DNA of 64,000 bases from JASHPR01 sp963808705 (GTDB lineage: Bacteria > Actinomycetota > Actinomycetes > Streptosporangiales > Streptosporangiaceae), in contig CAWEHB010000008.1 of the NCBI GenBank assembly GCA_963808705.1, positions 744,001-808,000 on the forward strand, written 5' to 3'. The position numbers were made by a program, and so were the translations under genes. The notes below the pieces were generated by a model, which had not been told where the DNA came from, did not search any database, and was given only the letters and a program-made list of their open reading frames with translations. Positions 51,363 through 60,109 of this stretch are shown here, one piece after another (position 1 is the stretch's first letter; the number at the start of each line of letters is the position of its first letter).

Positions 51363-51406
51363 ATCGGGTGAGTCGGCGGGGGGATTCTCACCCCCCGCCG
51401 CTCTCA

Positions 51407-51440
51407 GGACCGGACGTGACGGTCTCCCGTCATCCGGCCC
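51407..51440 (-). ncRNA. Group II intron B domain V (altered catalytic triad)
   Basis: The 34-nt minus-strand hairpin begins GGGCCGGATGACGGGAGACC and pairs with GTCACGTCCGGTCC, fitting the domain V fold. The position equivalent to the A of the AGC triad is G (GGC), unlike intron A. A domain VI stem (GGCGGGGGG/CCCCCCGCC) and the 3' end follow. Confidence 0.7.
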
Positions 51441-51932
51441 CCACAGTCCGGCCTGCGGTGAACGCGATAAGCTGCCAGTGCGCAAAGAGGCGTGGCTGGT
51501 ATTGGTACACCTTTTGCAGCCAGGCCATCGCCTTGGCATACTTTCCCCTGAACCGCTTGAACTTGTGCATGGCCCACCAAGTGAGGTGCTCGTTGATGCG
51601 CCATGCGAGGAAGCGCAACTCGGAGCGATAGAAGGCTCCGTAATAGTTGATCCAGCCCCTGACCTGAGGATTAATTGCCTCAGCGAGGCCGGACAGGTCC
51701 GTGCCACTACGACGGTTAAGGTGCCAGGCCCTGATCTGGCGGCCTTTCGCCTTCTTCGCCTTGGCGCTGATGGCCGGGGAGAAGCCAGTGAAATAGCCTC
51801 TCCGGCCACGGGCAAGACGGCCCCGGAAGGTGTAGCCGAGGAAATCGAAGCTGGTGTGCTCGGAACTCCCTGGGCGGTTCGCGTCCTTGCAGTGTCGGGT
51901 AGCCCGGGGCGTCTCAGCCCCGGGCTCCCACA

Positions 51933-51966
51933 GATCCGTGCGTAACAGTCTCCCGTTACACGGCTC
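51933..51966 (-). ncRNA. Group II intron A domain V
   Basis: The 34-nt minus-strand sequence begins GAGCCGTGTAACGGGAGACT and ends GTTACGCACGGATC, pairing as a domain V hairpin with the catalytic AGC triad at positions 2-4. A domain VI stem (GCCCGGGGC/GCCCCGGGC) with a bulged A near the 3' end follows. Confidence 0.82.
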
Positions 51967-53253
51967 CTACCATCCAGTCGGGTGGAATTTGCGTGTCCAT
52001 GCCCAGTGCGCGAATAGGCCGGGATCTCGTTGCGTGATCCCTTTCCACCATGCTTTCAGGCGCTTGAATCCACGCAGCCGCTTGTACTTCTTCCGGGCCC
52101 AGCGCATCAGGTAGGTGTTGATGCGCTTGAGGAGGGGATCCATCTCGGTCCGGTAGAACCGGCCCCAGTAGGTCATCCAGCCCCGCACGATCGGATTGAC
52201 CGCTCCCGCGAGGTCTTCCAGAGAATCACCCGGCCGCCTGTGCAGCCGCCAGCCACGAACTTCGCGGCCTTTCTCGACCAGCTTCTCCCGGCTCATCGCG
52301 GGCTGAAACGAAGTAAAGCGCACCCCTCTTCGCGCATTCCGCGCCCTGCGAGGACGGAACGTATAACCCAAGAACGTGAACCAGACATTGGGGTACTCCC
52401 CCCGCCTGTTGCTGTCCTTGCAGTAAACTATCCGGGTCTTGTCCGGATGCAGTTGCAGTCCGACCTCGACCATCCGCCGGCCGATCGCATCCCGCAGCAT
52501 TGTCGCCTGCCGCAGGTCCGCACAGTGGACCACCGCATCGTCCACGTATCTCTCGAACCGGACGGCCGGGAAGTTCCGTGCCATCCAGGCGTCGAATGCA
52601 TAGTGGAGGAATAGGTTAGCCAGCACGGGCGAAACAGCCGAGCCTTGCGGCGTTCCTTTGTTCCGCTCGTGCAGGGACCCGTCGGAGTGCTGGATCGGCG
52701 CCACAAGCCAGCGCTTCACATACAGCACCACCCACGGCTGATCAGTGTTAGCCTCGACCGCCTTGACCATCAGTGAATGATTCACGCTGTCGAAGAATTT
52801 CTGGATGTCCAAATCAACTACCCAGTCATCCTCCCAGCAGCGTTTCCGGCATGTTCCCACCGCATCCAGCGCGGACCGCTTCGGCCGGTACCCATAGGAG
52901 TCGGGATGGAACTTCGGCTCCGCTCCTTTCTCCAGTTCCATGGCTACCGCTGTCTGCGCGATTCTGTCTGCGACGGTCGGCACGCCGAGGATCCTCACCC
53001 CGCCATGCGATTTCGGTATTTCCACCGCCAGCACCGGCGGCGGGAAGTAACTCCCCGAAGACATCCGATTCCATACCTGGTAGAGATTGTTCCCCAGATC
53101 AGCCTCGAAGTCCTCGATCGAGCACCCGTCCACTCCCGGCGCCCCCTGATTGGCCTTGACTCTCTGGTATGCCTCCCACACAAGCCACTTCGAAATACTG
53201 AAGGGCTTCTCCCTCGACTTCGGCTCGCCCACCCGACCCCTCCCAGAATCCAC
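51967..53253 (-). CDS. ltrA: Group II intron A reverse transcriptase/maturase
   Basis: The 428-residue RT from GTG 53253 has FSISKWLVWEAYQRVKANQG, GAPGVDG, SYGYRPKRSALDAV, a KGTPQGSAVSPVLANLFLHY block and the catalytic YVDD in FERYVDDAVVH (near 232). The maturase X/GIIM region follows with INPIVRGWMTYWGRFYRTEM-type sequence (here VNPIVRGWMTYWGRFYRTEM). No HNH endonuclease domain is visible, so target-primed mobility probably uses a replication primer. The frame is intact. The protein is expected to help splice intron A and to copy it to new sites. Confidence 0.93.
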   Translation of the reverse strand: MDSGRGRVGEPKSREKPFSISKWLVWEAYQRVKANQGAPGVDGCSIEDFEADLGNNLYQVWNRMSSGSYFPPPVLAVEIPKSHGGVRILGVPTVADRIAQTAVAMELEKGAEPKFHPDSYGYRPKRSALDAVGTCRKRCWEDDWVVDLDIQKFFDSVNHSLMVKAVEANTDQPWVVLYVKRWLVAPIQHSDGSLHERNKGTPQGSAVSPVLANLFLHYAFDAWMARNFPAVRFERYVDDAVVHCADLRQATMLRDAIGRRMVEVGLQLHPDKTRIVYCKDSNRRGEYPNVWFTFLGYTFRPRRARNARRGVRFTSFQPAMSREKLVEKGREVRGWRLHRRPGDSLEDLAGAVNPIVRGWMTYWGRFYRTEMDPLLKRINTYLMRWARKKYKRLRGFKRLKAWWKGITQRDPGLFAHWAWTRKFHPTGW

Positions 53254-54997
53254 TGGTTGCCCGAACGAACTTCACCAGGACAGTCCGGCCCCTTCGCTCC
53301 ACCCCCATTACAGGAGCTTCGTCACTACTATGAGCCGGTCCGAATGCCAGCCCCGCAACGGTACTCAGCGCCTCGCAGGTTCCGCCCGCTTGAGCGCGCT
53401 CCCTCTCGCCGCCCTGCTGGCGGCAGTATCGGGGCCAGCCTTCCCACGTTCCACGTGAAAGCCGCAGACCGGGCTCGCGTCGCCTATATGCCGGGCACCG
53501 CCTGGCCAGTAACCGGGTCCCCGCCAGACTCATCCTGGAACCTCGTGCTCGCCCCAGTTTTGATGCCACCTGAAACTAATTTCGGCACGTCGACGGCGAT
53601 TCGCTCGCGCTCGCCTTCCCGATCCCCACCTGACGCATCATGTGCGCCTTTTCCCACTCGCTCACGACAACGGTCTTCAGCCAATGCCGCAGTGGGCGGT
53701 TTGACGCCTCTCCCCGAAGAGCGACGCCGAAGGGCCACAACCTTCATCTCCCACGCAGCAGCACAATCGATCGAGGTTCCTACCTACATGACAACCTCTC
53801 CCTCTTGCGCGCGTGGCGCACACACGATCTTCGTCTTCACGGGGTGCAGCTCAAGGCCCAAGGCCCCGAGCCGCGCGGCGATGGCGGCCCGCAGCATCCG
53901 GGCCTGGTCTTCGGTGTCGCAGTGCGCAACAATGTCGTCCGCGTAGCGCTCGAACGGGCAGCCCGGGAACTCCCGGTCCATCCACAGGTCGAACGCGTAA
54001 TGCATGAACAGATTAGCCAGGATAGGCGAAATCGGGGAACCCTGCGGGGTTCCCTTCTCCCGCGCGACAACGGTCCCGTCCGGCATCTGCATCGGTGCCA
54101 CAAGCCACCGGGAGATGTACAGCAGGACCCACCGCTCGCTGGTGTGGTGAGCTACCGCCTTCAGCAGCAGGGAATGCGGAACGGAGTCGAAAAAGGCCCG
54201 GACATCAAGGCCCAGGACCCAGTCCTGCGTCCAGCACCGCTGACGGCACACGGCCAGCGCGTCATGGGCGCTTCGCCCAGGACGGTAACCGTAACTGTCG
54301 CGGTGGAAGACCGGCTCCAGCTTCTCCTCCAGCAGCATGGCTGCCGCAGTCTGCGCCACCCGGTCCGCCGTATTCGGCACGCCGAGCAAGCGCACGCCCC
54401 CCCATGATCTTTCGGTATCTCCACGCCCCGCACCGGCCCCGGGAAGTAACTGCCCGAGGACATCCTGTTCCACAGCTTGTAGAGGTTGTCCCTCCACTGC
54501 TGCCCGAACAGCCCGATGCTGACCGCGTCCACGCCCGGCGCGCCATTATTGGCCCGGACCTTCTCCCGCGCCTCATAGACGAGGCGCTTGCCGATCTCAA
54601 ACGACTTCACCTTCGGCTCGGGCCTGGCCCCCGGCTCCTCCCCTGGCGGGTTGGCCCCGGGCTGACCCTGGTCTGCACGGCCCCTTCGCTCCAGCCCCAT
54701 TACAAGGCCTTCCCCGCTACTACGAGCCGTCCCGCCCCTGTGCCCCGCATCGGTACCCTGCCGCTCGCGGTGTCCGCCGCTTGCGGTCCTTCCTCTCCCA
54801 GCCAGCACAGCGACTTCACCTGGCCAGCGGTATCAGGGCGACAGGTTCTCCTGTTCCATGCCAGCGCCCGCGACGAGCTCACGCCACCTCCACACCGGGC
54901 ACCGCCAGGGCAGCACGCAGGCCACTCCCTGGCTGAGGGCACGCCATCACGGCGTGCCTTTGTCCCGGGAGTTCGGAGCGCCCCCGGTTTTGATGCC

Positions 54998-55003
54998 ATC
55001 GTT
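54998..55003. repeat. Target-site duplication ATCGTT, left copy
   Basis: This ATCGTT directly precedes the left inverted repeat of the IS and is repeated at 56932-56937 directly after the right one. Joining the flanks through a single copy rebuilds continuous intron B sequence. Confidence 0.8.
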
Positions 55004-56931
55004 GACCCTGCTGGTTAATTTCGTAGGCAATCTGGGCTTGCGCGGCGTGGCGCACCTGTTTTGGATCTTGTGTTTCGCATGATCAGGCTGCGGCCTGCTT
55101 CCCTCCTTGTCGCCTTCTCCCGATGCGGGCCGCAGACTGGAGCCCGTGATGTCTGTCGTGCCGCGGCCGTGGCCGCAGCCAGCGCCGGAGATCGTCGCGG
55201 CTGTTCGGGCGATGTACCGGGGCAGACGCGAGCGTCCGCTGCCGGTGCTGGTGCGCGACAAGCTCGGCGAGTGGCTGTCCGATGAGCAGTTCGCGGGCGC
55301 CTACGGGGTGCGTGGCAAGCCGGGCTGGCCGCCCAGCCGCCTGGCCCTGGTGACGATCTTCCAGAAGGCGGAGAATCTGAGCGACCGGCAGGCGGCCGAG
55401 GCGGTACGCACCCGGATCGACTGGAAGTACGCGCTCGGCCTTGACCTGGCCGATCCCGGTTTCGATTCCTCGATCTTGAGCGAGTTCCGGGCCCGGGTCG
55501 CCGCTGGCGGCCTGGATCAGGTGGTGCTGGACACGCTGCTGGAGCGGCTGGCCGCTGACGGGCTGGTGGGCGCGGGCGGCACGATGCGCACCGATTCCAC
55601 CCACGTGATCTCTGCGGTACGGGACCTGAGCCGGCTGGAGCTGGCCGGGGAGGCAGTGCGGGCCTGCCTGGAGCAGCTGGCGGTGGCCGCGCCACACGTG
55701 GTGGCGCAGCTGCTGGACGACTCGTGGAGCGAGCGGTACGCCGCCCGGATCGACACCTGGCGGATGCCCGCCGCCACGACCAGGAAGGAGGAGCTGGCGC
55801 TGGCGTATGGCCGCGACGGCTGCACGCTGCTGACGGCCGTGTACGCCGCCGCGGCCGGCGACCCCGACCTGGCGTTCCTGGCGCGGCTGCATCAGGTCGG
55901 GGTGCTGCGGGTCGTGCTCTTGCAGAACTACCTCACCGTCGTGGACGAGCAGGGACGGGAGGTGATCAAAAGGCGGGAGGCGCAGGTGGAGGGTCTCCCG
56001 CCGGGCAGATCCCGGATCACCTCGCCGTATGACCTCGATGCCCGGTGGGGCGTCAAGCGCGACACCTTCTGGAATGGCTACAAGGTCCACGTCACCGAGA
56101 CCTGCGATACCCGGGCCGCCGGCGCTGGCAGGAGGGGCGAAGGCCCCGCCGGCGCAGCCGGCGGCGGTCAGGCCGTCGCGCCCCCTCATCTGATCGTGAA
56201 CGTGGAGACCACCGACGCGGCCGTGCCCGACAGCCAGATGACCGAGCCGGTCCACGCCCGCCTGGCCGGACGGCACCTGCTGCCCGGCGAGCACCTGGTG
56301 GACTCGGGCTACCCCTCGGCGGAGCTGCTGGTGTCCTCCCAGGCCGGCTACGGGGTCACGCTGGTCACCCCCATGCTGGCCGACACCTCACCGCAGGCCC
56401 GGGCAGGCGCCGGGTTCGACCGCGCCGCCTTCGCCGTCGACTTCGATAACCAGCAGGCCACCTGCCCGCAAGGCCACGCCAGCAGCCACTGGAATCCCGT
56501 CACCCAGCGTGGCACCGACACGATCGTGATCACTTTCGCGAAGGCCACATGCGGGCCCTGCCCGGTCCGGGCCCAGTGCACCACCTCGGCGTCCGGACGC
56601 CGCCAGCTCACCGTGCACCCCCGGCAAGTCCACGAAGCCCAGCTCGCTGCCAGGGCTGCCCAGGGCACCAGGGACTTCCAGGCGAGATACGCCTTACGCG
56701 CCGGCGTCGAAGGCACCATCCGCCAGGGCGTGGCCGTCACCGGCATGCGCCGCGCCCGCTACCGCGGACTGGACAAGACCCGCCTGGAACACGCCAGCGC
56801 CGCAGTCGCGCTCAACCTGATCCGGCTCGACGCCTGGTGGAATGGCCACCCACTGGACCGGACCCGCACCAGCCACCTCGCCTGCCTCGAACTTGCCCCG
56901 GCCTCATGAACACAAATTAACCAGCAGGGTC
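55004..56931 (+). mobile_element. IS1182-family insertion sequence (1928 bp)
   Basis: Perfect 18-bp terminal inverted repeats, GACCCTGCTGGTTAATTT at 55004-55021 and its reverse complement at 56914-56931, bound the element. The 6-bp sequence ATCGTT flanks both ends (54998-55003 and 56932-56937) as a target duplication. It carries one intact transposase gene. It is inserted in the 5' part of intron B, antisense to it, and its perfect ends suggest a recent event. Confidence 0.92.
55149..56909 (+). CDS. IS1182-family DDE transposase
   Basis: The 586-residue transposase from ATG 55149 has the N-terminal DUF772-like domain (YGVRGKPGWPPSRLALVTIF, then SDRQAAEAVRTRIDWKYALG), the first DDE aspartate in GGTMRTDSTHVISAV, a central LLPGEHLVDSGYPSAELLV aspartate region, and the C-terminal ATCGPCPVRAQCTTS cysteine cluster with GVEGTIRQGVAVTGMRRARY, typical of IS1182/IS1380-like elements. 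The frame is intact and the start is preceded by the GC-rich leader of the IS. It is expected to be active. Confidence 0.93.
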   Translation: MSVVPRPWPQPAPEIVAAVRAMYRGRRERPLPVLVRDKLGEWLSDEQFAGAYGVRGKPGWPPSRLALVTIFQKAENLSDRQAAEAVRTRIDWKYALGLDLADPGFDSSILSEFRARVAAGGLDQVVLDTLLERLAADGLVGAGGTMRTDSTHVISAVRDLSRLELAGEAVRACLEQLAVAAPHVVAQLLDDSWSERYAARIDTWRMPAATTRKEELALAYGRDGCTLLTAVYAAAAGDPDLAFLARLHQVGVLRVVLLQNYLTVVDEQGREVIKRREAQVEGLPPGRSRITSPYDLDARWGVKRDTFWNGYKVHVTETCDTRAAGAGRRGEGPAGAAGGGQAVAPPHLIVNVETTDAAVPDSQMTEPVHARLAGRHLLPGEHLVDSGYPSAELLVSSQAGYGVTLVTPMLADTSPQARAGAGFDRAAFAVDFDNQQATCPQGHASSHWNPVTQRGTDTIVITFAKATCGPCPVRAQCTTSASGRRQLTVHPRQVHEAQLAARAAQGTRDFQARYALRAGVEGTIRQGVAVTGMRRARYRGLDKTRLEHASAAVALNLIRLDAWWNGHPLDRTRTSHLACLELAPAS

Positions 56932-57177
56932 ATCGTTCCGCCTATCGATGCGTCAGCAGTGGTTCACACACGTTCGTCTTCTCGCCGCCCACCTGACCCG
57001 CTGTTAGCGGGCCTTTTACCGCAACGCTCACCACCCCGGCTCTTAACCGGCGCAGCTTGCGGTGGTTTGGGCTCCCCGCCTGCACGGCGAACCCGGAGGG
57101 CCAAACCTCCATCACTGGCACAGCACGGTTCGTGCCGACGACCTTCTACATCGCCTCACTCCCCTTTCAGGACACAC

Positions 57178-57296
57178 CACCGAACGGCGGCTTCGCCGCC
57201 TCGGCGGACCGCCCGCTGATGAGCGAGGAGGAGCAGCGCGCCAAGTTACGCCTAGCGGAGACGGTGGACCGTTACTACTGGGGCAACGAGATCTGA
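57178..57296 (+). pseudogene. Methionine-synthase-like gene, right (C-terminal) part
   Basis: From 57180 the plus strand reads PNGGFAASADRPLMSEEEQR, AKLRLAETVDRYYWGNEI and TGA 57294-57296, the C-terminal end of MetE-like/CoM-transferase-like proteins. It continues the fragment at 51222-51362 (ending EDGVA) once the outer intron is removed. The exact junction can be in frame if the intron ends one base earlier than I marked. The host gene was already truncated at its N-terminus. Confidence 0.65.
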
Positions 57297-57424
57297 CCCG
57301 CGCCTGCCCTAGCGCGCTGGCCAGCTAGCCGGGCGGGCGACTCGAAAATATGTAGCATGACTTACCATGGACTGATATATTAATCGAACATGATTACTAC
57401 CAGCGGGAGGAAGGCGGCGGCGCG

Positions 57425-59237
57425 ATGACCAGCACCCCCGGCTCATCCCCCGACCACGACCCGGCCCAGGGTGCCGCGGCCGCGCCGCCCCACCCCGGGG
57501 CGCTGGATGCCGCCGAACTGGCCGAGCGGCTGCGCGCCCCCGGGGAACTCACCGCCGCCGAGGTGGCGGCGCTGTACCGGCTGGACGGCGGCTGGCCCGG
57601 CCCCGGCGACGGCCCCGGGCATGACCCCGCCCATGACGACCCCGGGTCTTACGACGCGGATTCCGGGCTGCCCCCAGACGACGAGACGCGGGTGCCCGAG
57701 GCGCTCGAGGCCGGGTTCACCCACCGGTACGGCGGGACCGGGACCGGGTTCACCGCCGGCGGGCCGCTGGACGGGATGCTGCCCGGCCCGGGCCTGGCCT
57801 GGCACGCCGGCCAGGCCCGCCAGGCCGGGCTGCGCGTGCTGTCCGACGACGAGCTGATCGGCGTGCTGGGCGCGGCGCGGCGGCTGTCATCGTGGCAGGC
57901 CGAGCTGGAGCTCGCGGTGGCGGCCGAGCTGGACGCCCGCCGGGCCGGGCCGGACGGCCGCGAGGGCGAGCACGTGGCCGAGGAGATCGCCGCCGCGCTC
58001 ACCCTCACCGGCCGGTCGGCCGGCACGCTGCTGGAGCTGTCCCGGCAGCTGGGCCGGCTGCCGGCCGACCCGCGCGCTGCTGGCCGCCGGGATCATCGAC
58101 CGCGCCCGCGCCGGCGTCATCGCCGGCCATCTGAGCCTGCTGCCCGACGACGCGGCCGCCGCGGTAGAAGACCGGATCGCGTCCCGCGCCGGGGCGATGA
58201 CGACCGGGCAGCTGGCCGCCGCGTGCCAGCGCGCGGTCCTGGCCTGCGACCCGCAGGCCGCGGCCCGGCGCAAGGCCAAGGCCGAGAAAGACGCCCGGGT
58301 GGAATGCTGGGCCGAGCCCGCCGGCACCGGCGCGATCGCCGGGCGGGACCTGGACCTGGCCGCGGTGATCGCCGCGGACAAGCACCTGGACGCCGCCGCC
58401 CGCTGGCTCCAGCAGCGCGGCGCGCCCGGCACCACAGACCAGCTGCGCGCCCAGGTGCTCCTGGCCCGGCTGGCCGGCCGGCCCCTGGAGTCCCTGCTGC
58501 CCGCAGCCCCAGGTACCGCCCGCCCCGGCGACCCCGCCAGCACCACCCTCGCCAGCAGCGGGCCCGGCAGCGGCCCGGACCCGGCCATGCCCGGCCGCTC
58601 AAGTCCCGTCCCCGAGCCCTGGCCCGTCGCGCCGGCCGGATTGGGCGGGTCGGTGAACCTGACCATGCCCGCCACCACCTGGCTCGGCCTGGCCGACGCG
58701 CCCGGCGACGCCGGCGGGTACGGCGCGATCGACGCCGCCACCTGCCGCGACCTGGCCAACGCCCTCGCCACACACCCCGCCACCCGCTGGTGCCTGACCC
58801 TCACCGACCCCCACGGCCGGGCCACCGCCCACGGCTGCGCCCGCGCCGGACCCGGCCCGCCCGCCACCACCGACCCCGCCGCCTGGCTGGCCCAGATCAC
58901 CATCACCCCGATCGAGACCGGGACCTGCACCCACCGCCGCCAAACCGCCGCCTACCGGCCACCACTCTCACTACGCCACCTGATCAAGATCCGCAGCCGG
59001 CGGTGCGGCTACCCCGGCTGCCGCCGCCCCGCCACACGCTGCGACGACGACCACACCATCCCCCACCACAAGGGCGGCAAGACCTGCGAGTGCAACCTCT
59101 ACCCGCTATGCCGACGCCACCACCAGGCCAAGCAAGCCCCCGGCTGGCGGCTCGACCAGCCCGAACCAGGCCGCCTGACCTGGACCCTGCCCAGCGGCCG
59201 CCGCTACGCCACCGCCCCCGAACCGTACCCCGCCTAA
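57425..59237 (+). pseudogene. DUF222/HNH endonuclease gene with 4-bp frameshift
   Basis: ATG 57425 opens an Asp/Pro-rich region followed by the DUF222 helices (RLSSWQAELELAVAAELDAR, EEIAAALTLTGRSAGTLLEL). At 58061-58068 a GCCG duplication shifts the frame. The true continuation, in the frame ending at 59237, is RALLAAGIIDRARAGVIAGH, then the HNH nuclease RCGYPGCRRPATRCDDDHTI and CNLYPLCRRHHQAKQAPGW. Such genes are multicopy in actinomycetes. The pre-frameshift frame runs on for hundreds of Arg/Pro-rich codons that are not real protein. Confidence 0.85.
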
Positions 59238-59439
59238 CCCGATGCCCTAGGTAGTTCGCCGGCACAGCAGCGTGGGACGCGCACGTGGGCAAGGTGGCCG
59301 GGCCTCCGGAACTTCTCAATGCTCGCGATGCTCCTCAACGCCTGCCAGGTCGACCTGCAGCCCGTCGGGCCGCCGTTCCCAGACGTGCGTGGCTTTGCCC
59401 GGGTCCCCGCCGAGCCGCCCGTTCCGGAAAGCTGATCCG

Positions 59440-59612
59440 ATGGCGGAGTTCGCCGACCTCGATAACCTCGCGCTGAGCCCGCACTGGGGTTCGCCTCGGT
59501 CGCGGAGGGCGGCAACCGGCTGACCTCCGACGAGCAGTTCGCGAAACTGCGGCTGGTCGCGGACACCGCCCGCGCGACCTGGGGACAGGCAGGCGGCCTG
59601 GCCCGCCAATAG
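59440..59612 (+). pseudogene. Second methionine-synthase-like C-terminal remnant
   Basis: ATG 59440 starts AEFADLDNLALSPHWG, then after a one-base deletion at about 59488 the next frame continues FASVAEGGNRLTSDEQFAKL and RLVADTARATWGQ to TAG 59610-59612. This is again the C-terminal end of a vitamin-B12-independent methionine synthase/CoM-transferase-like protein (usual core ALSPQCGFAS). The rest of the gene is absent. The interval 59238-59439 before it holds no recognisable gene. Confidence 0.7.
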
Positions 59613-59685
59613 CCCGGCGGACAGCAGAAACTCGCTCGCCAAGTGCCCGCTATCGCACAGCGGCGAACCGGCGCATCATGGGTTG

Positions 59686-59982
59686 ATGAGGGTCGTCGCG
59701 ACCCGGATCGACTGGGACGGCAGCATGCAGCGCCGCGCAGTGGATACGGCCCATTGCAGCGATGGCCCCCGATGGGAAGATCTCGCCTGCCGCGCCCTGG
59801 CCGCACCGCCACCGTACCGGGCGGTTCCCGGCGTCCCGCTCTACCAAGTCAGCCTGGATGGCGACAAGGAGGTGCTGGTGGCCGAGCACGACCTGGACGG
59901 CCCGCTGCTGGATCTGGTCACCGCCGTGCTGGCCATGGGCGAGGAGGTGTCAGGCCGCCCGGACACCCCCCGATTTCGCTGA
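59686..59982 (+). CDS. Hypothetical protein
   Basis: The 98-residue protein from ATG 59686 (MRVVATRIDWDGSMQRRAVD) has a plausible beta-rich core (VPLYQVSLDGDKEVLVAEHD) and a helix (PLLDLVTAVLAMGEEV). Codon use is normal for the genome. I do not recognise a family, although similar short proteins occur in actinomycetes. A preceding TTG (59683) is an alternative start. It is followed at once by the 21-bp tandem repeat. Confidence 0.5.
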   Translation: MRVVATRIDWDGSMQRRAVDTAHCSDGPRWEDLACRALAAPPPYRAVPGVPLYQVSLDGDKEVLVAEHDLDGPLLDLVTAVLAMGEEVSGRPDTPRFR

Positions 59983-60024
59983 TCGTCCCGCCTTCCTGGC
60001 GCCTCGTCCCGCCTTCCTGGCGCC
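59983..60024. repeat. Two perfect 21-bp tandem copies
   Basis: The unit TCGTCCCGCCTTCCTGGCGCC occurs at 59983-60003 and 60004-60024 without mismatch, directly after the stop of the 59686 gene and about 85 bp before the exporter start. It may be a slippage product. Confidence 0.85.
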
Positions 60025-60109
60025 GGGCGGCAGCGGCCTCCTCGCGCGGACGCCGACTCCCGTTTTGTAAGCTTGTAAGCCTTGCGATCCCAGCCCGGAA
60101 GGCCACGTC

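Larger units (their letters stand above)
51894..53821 (-). mobile_element. Inner group II intron A (1928 bp), inserted in the RT gene of intron B
   Basis: On the minus strand the intron starts GTGCGCCACGCGCGCAAGAG at 53821 and ends CTACCCGAC at 51894. Both ends fit group II consensus (GUGYG...AY). Joining the flanks gives AAG ATC GTG T|AC TGC AAG GAC, an unbroken KIVYCKD, the conserved RT segment. The intron encodes an intact reverse transcriptase (51967-53253), whose TAG stop directly abuts domain V (51933-51966). All parts needed for self-splicing and mobility appear present. Confidence 0.88.
51430..54700 (-). pseudogene. Reverse transcriptase/maturase of intron B, split by intron A
   Basis: The coding sequence runs from ATG 54700 (MGLERRGRADQG). 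Segments include FEIGKRLVYEAREKVRANNG, RMSSGSYFPGPVRGVEIPKD, then after a frameshift at a seven-G tract (54407-54413) GVRLLGVPNTADRVAQTAAA, KGTPQGSPISPILANLFMHY and the active site FERYADDIVAH. The sequence stops at KTKIV plus one base (53822) where intron A starts, and resumes at 51893 with YCKDANRPG, FLGYTFRGR and the maturase X domain INPQVRGWINYYGAFYRSEL to the stop at 51430. Splicing intron A restores the frame exactly. The frameshift probably inactivates it. Confidence 0.82.
51363..57177 (-). mobile_element. Outer group II intron B (interrupted twice)
   Basis: Read on the minus strand, the intron begins GTGTGTCC at 57177 (GUGYG type) and ends ...CCCGAT at 51363 (AY type). Domain V lies at 51407-51440 and its reverse-transcriptase gene is at 51430-54700. 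Conserved domain-I blocks shared with intron A flank the IS insertion: a GAAAGGGGAGTGAGG-like segment near 57160 and CAGGTGGG near 57000 on one side, GGCATCAAAAC near 54993 on the other. After removing intron A (1928 bp) and the IS (1928 bp plus one 6-bp duplication) it is about 1.95 kb, the same size as intron A. Boundaries are certain to 1-2 nt only. Confidence 0.78.

Noticed and set aside
55036..55055. Sequence resembling a group II intron 5' end (minus strand GTGCGCCACGC) that first looked like the start of intron B
   Set aside because: It lies inside the IS1182 element, downstream of its left inverted repeat. Homologous intron sequence continues beyond the IS to 57177, so the match is coincidental.
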